This document shows, piece by piece, positions 63,948-64,000 of a stretch of DNA of 64,000 nucleotides. This DNA is from Arion vulgaris (lineage: Eukaryota; Mollusca; Gastropoda; Stylommatophora; Arionidae). The stretch covers positions 12,911,867 through 12,975,866 of the forward strand of contig CM036754.1 in the NCBI GenBank assembly GCA_020796225.1. The letters run 5' to 3'. Each line of letters begins with the position of its first letter. Positions within the stretch are counted from its first letter, which is position 1. The translations under genes and the position numbers were made by a program. The notes under the pieces were generated by a model that saw nothing but the letters and a program-made list of their open reading frames with translations, had not been told where the DNA came from and did no database searches.

Positions 63948-64000
63948 CCTAACTCACTCTTTCTCTCTCTCTCTCTCTAACTCACTCTTTCTCTCTCTCT
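63833..64000. repeat. CT-rich simple repeat, runs off the window
   Basis: Pyrimidine-rich (CT)n with 'ccctcact' and 'ctaactcact' interruptions. Confidence 0.95.

Overview
The window looks like intergenic or intronic DNA from a large, repeat-rich invertebrate genome. I found no host gene, rRNA, functional tRNA or CRISPR array. The LINE families (an RTE-like element with an apurinic-type endonuclease and TGATGA tails, and a second type with an RNase H domain), several tRNA-headed SINEs, hAT-type MITEs and the very high minisatellite load fit a lophotrochozoan, most likely a mollusc. That placement is inference; no host gene confirms it.

Layout. 1-7 kb: SINE and MITE copies, LINE scraps and 20-37 bp minisatellites. 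7.1-11.4 kb: a nearly complete RTE-like LINE (endonuclease, reverse transcriptase, C-terminal domain) between pieces of two other LINEs. 11.5-19.9 kb: more minisatellites, LINE 3' ends and hAT-type elements. 19.9-21.1 kb: a 29-bp array. 21-28 kb: LINE ends and SINEs. 28-33.2 kb: a 97-bp array, then a 4-kb array of a roughly 51-bp unit. 33.9-37 kb: SINEs with clear target-site duplications (TSDs). 37.2-43.8 kb: three long arrays (about 40, 28 and 15 bp). 44-52 kb: LINE 3' ends and SINEs. 52.5-54.7 kb: a degraded IS630/Tc1/mariner-group transposon with long inverted repeats, inserted at a TA inside a LINE. 55-58.7 kb: a hAT-type element and 17-bp and 29-bp arrays. 61.0-61.7 kb: a non-autonomous Helitron. 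62 kb to the end: mostly CT-rich simple repeat.

The main observations are: (1) the 2.19-kb transposon at 52538-54727, whose second and third catalytic residues are 83 codons apart, close to the DD82E 'Sailor' group and unlike ordinary Tc1/mariner; (2) a GAA-tailed retroposon family without a recognisable pol III promoter but with TSDs; (3) a complete A^TC...CTAG^T Helitron carrying a minisatellite; (4) all eight frame breaks in the best LINE are one-base changes in short runs with no nonsense codons, which looks more like uncorrected long-read sequence error than decay. Most long open frames in the window are products of stop-free tandem repeats, not genes. I see no new functional multi-gene system.
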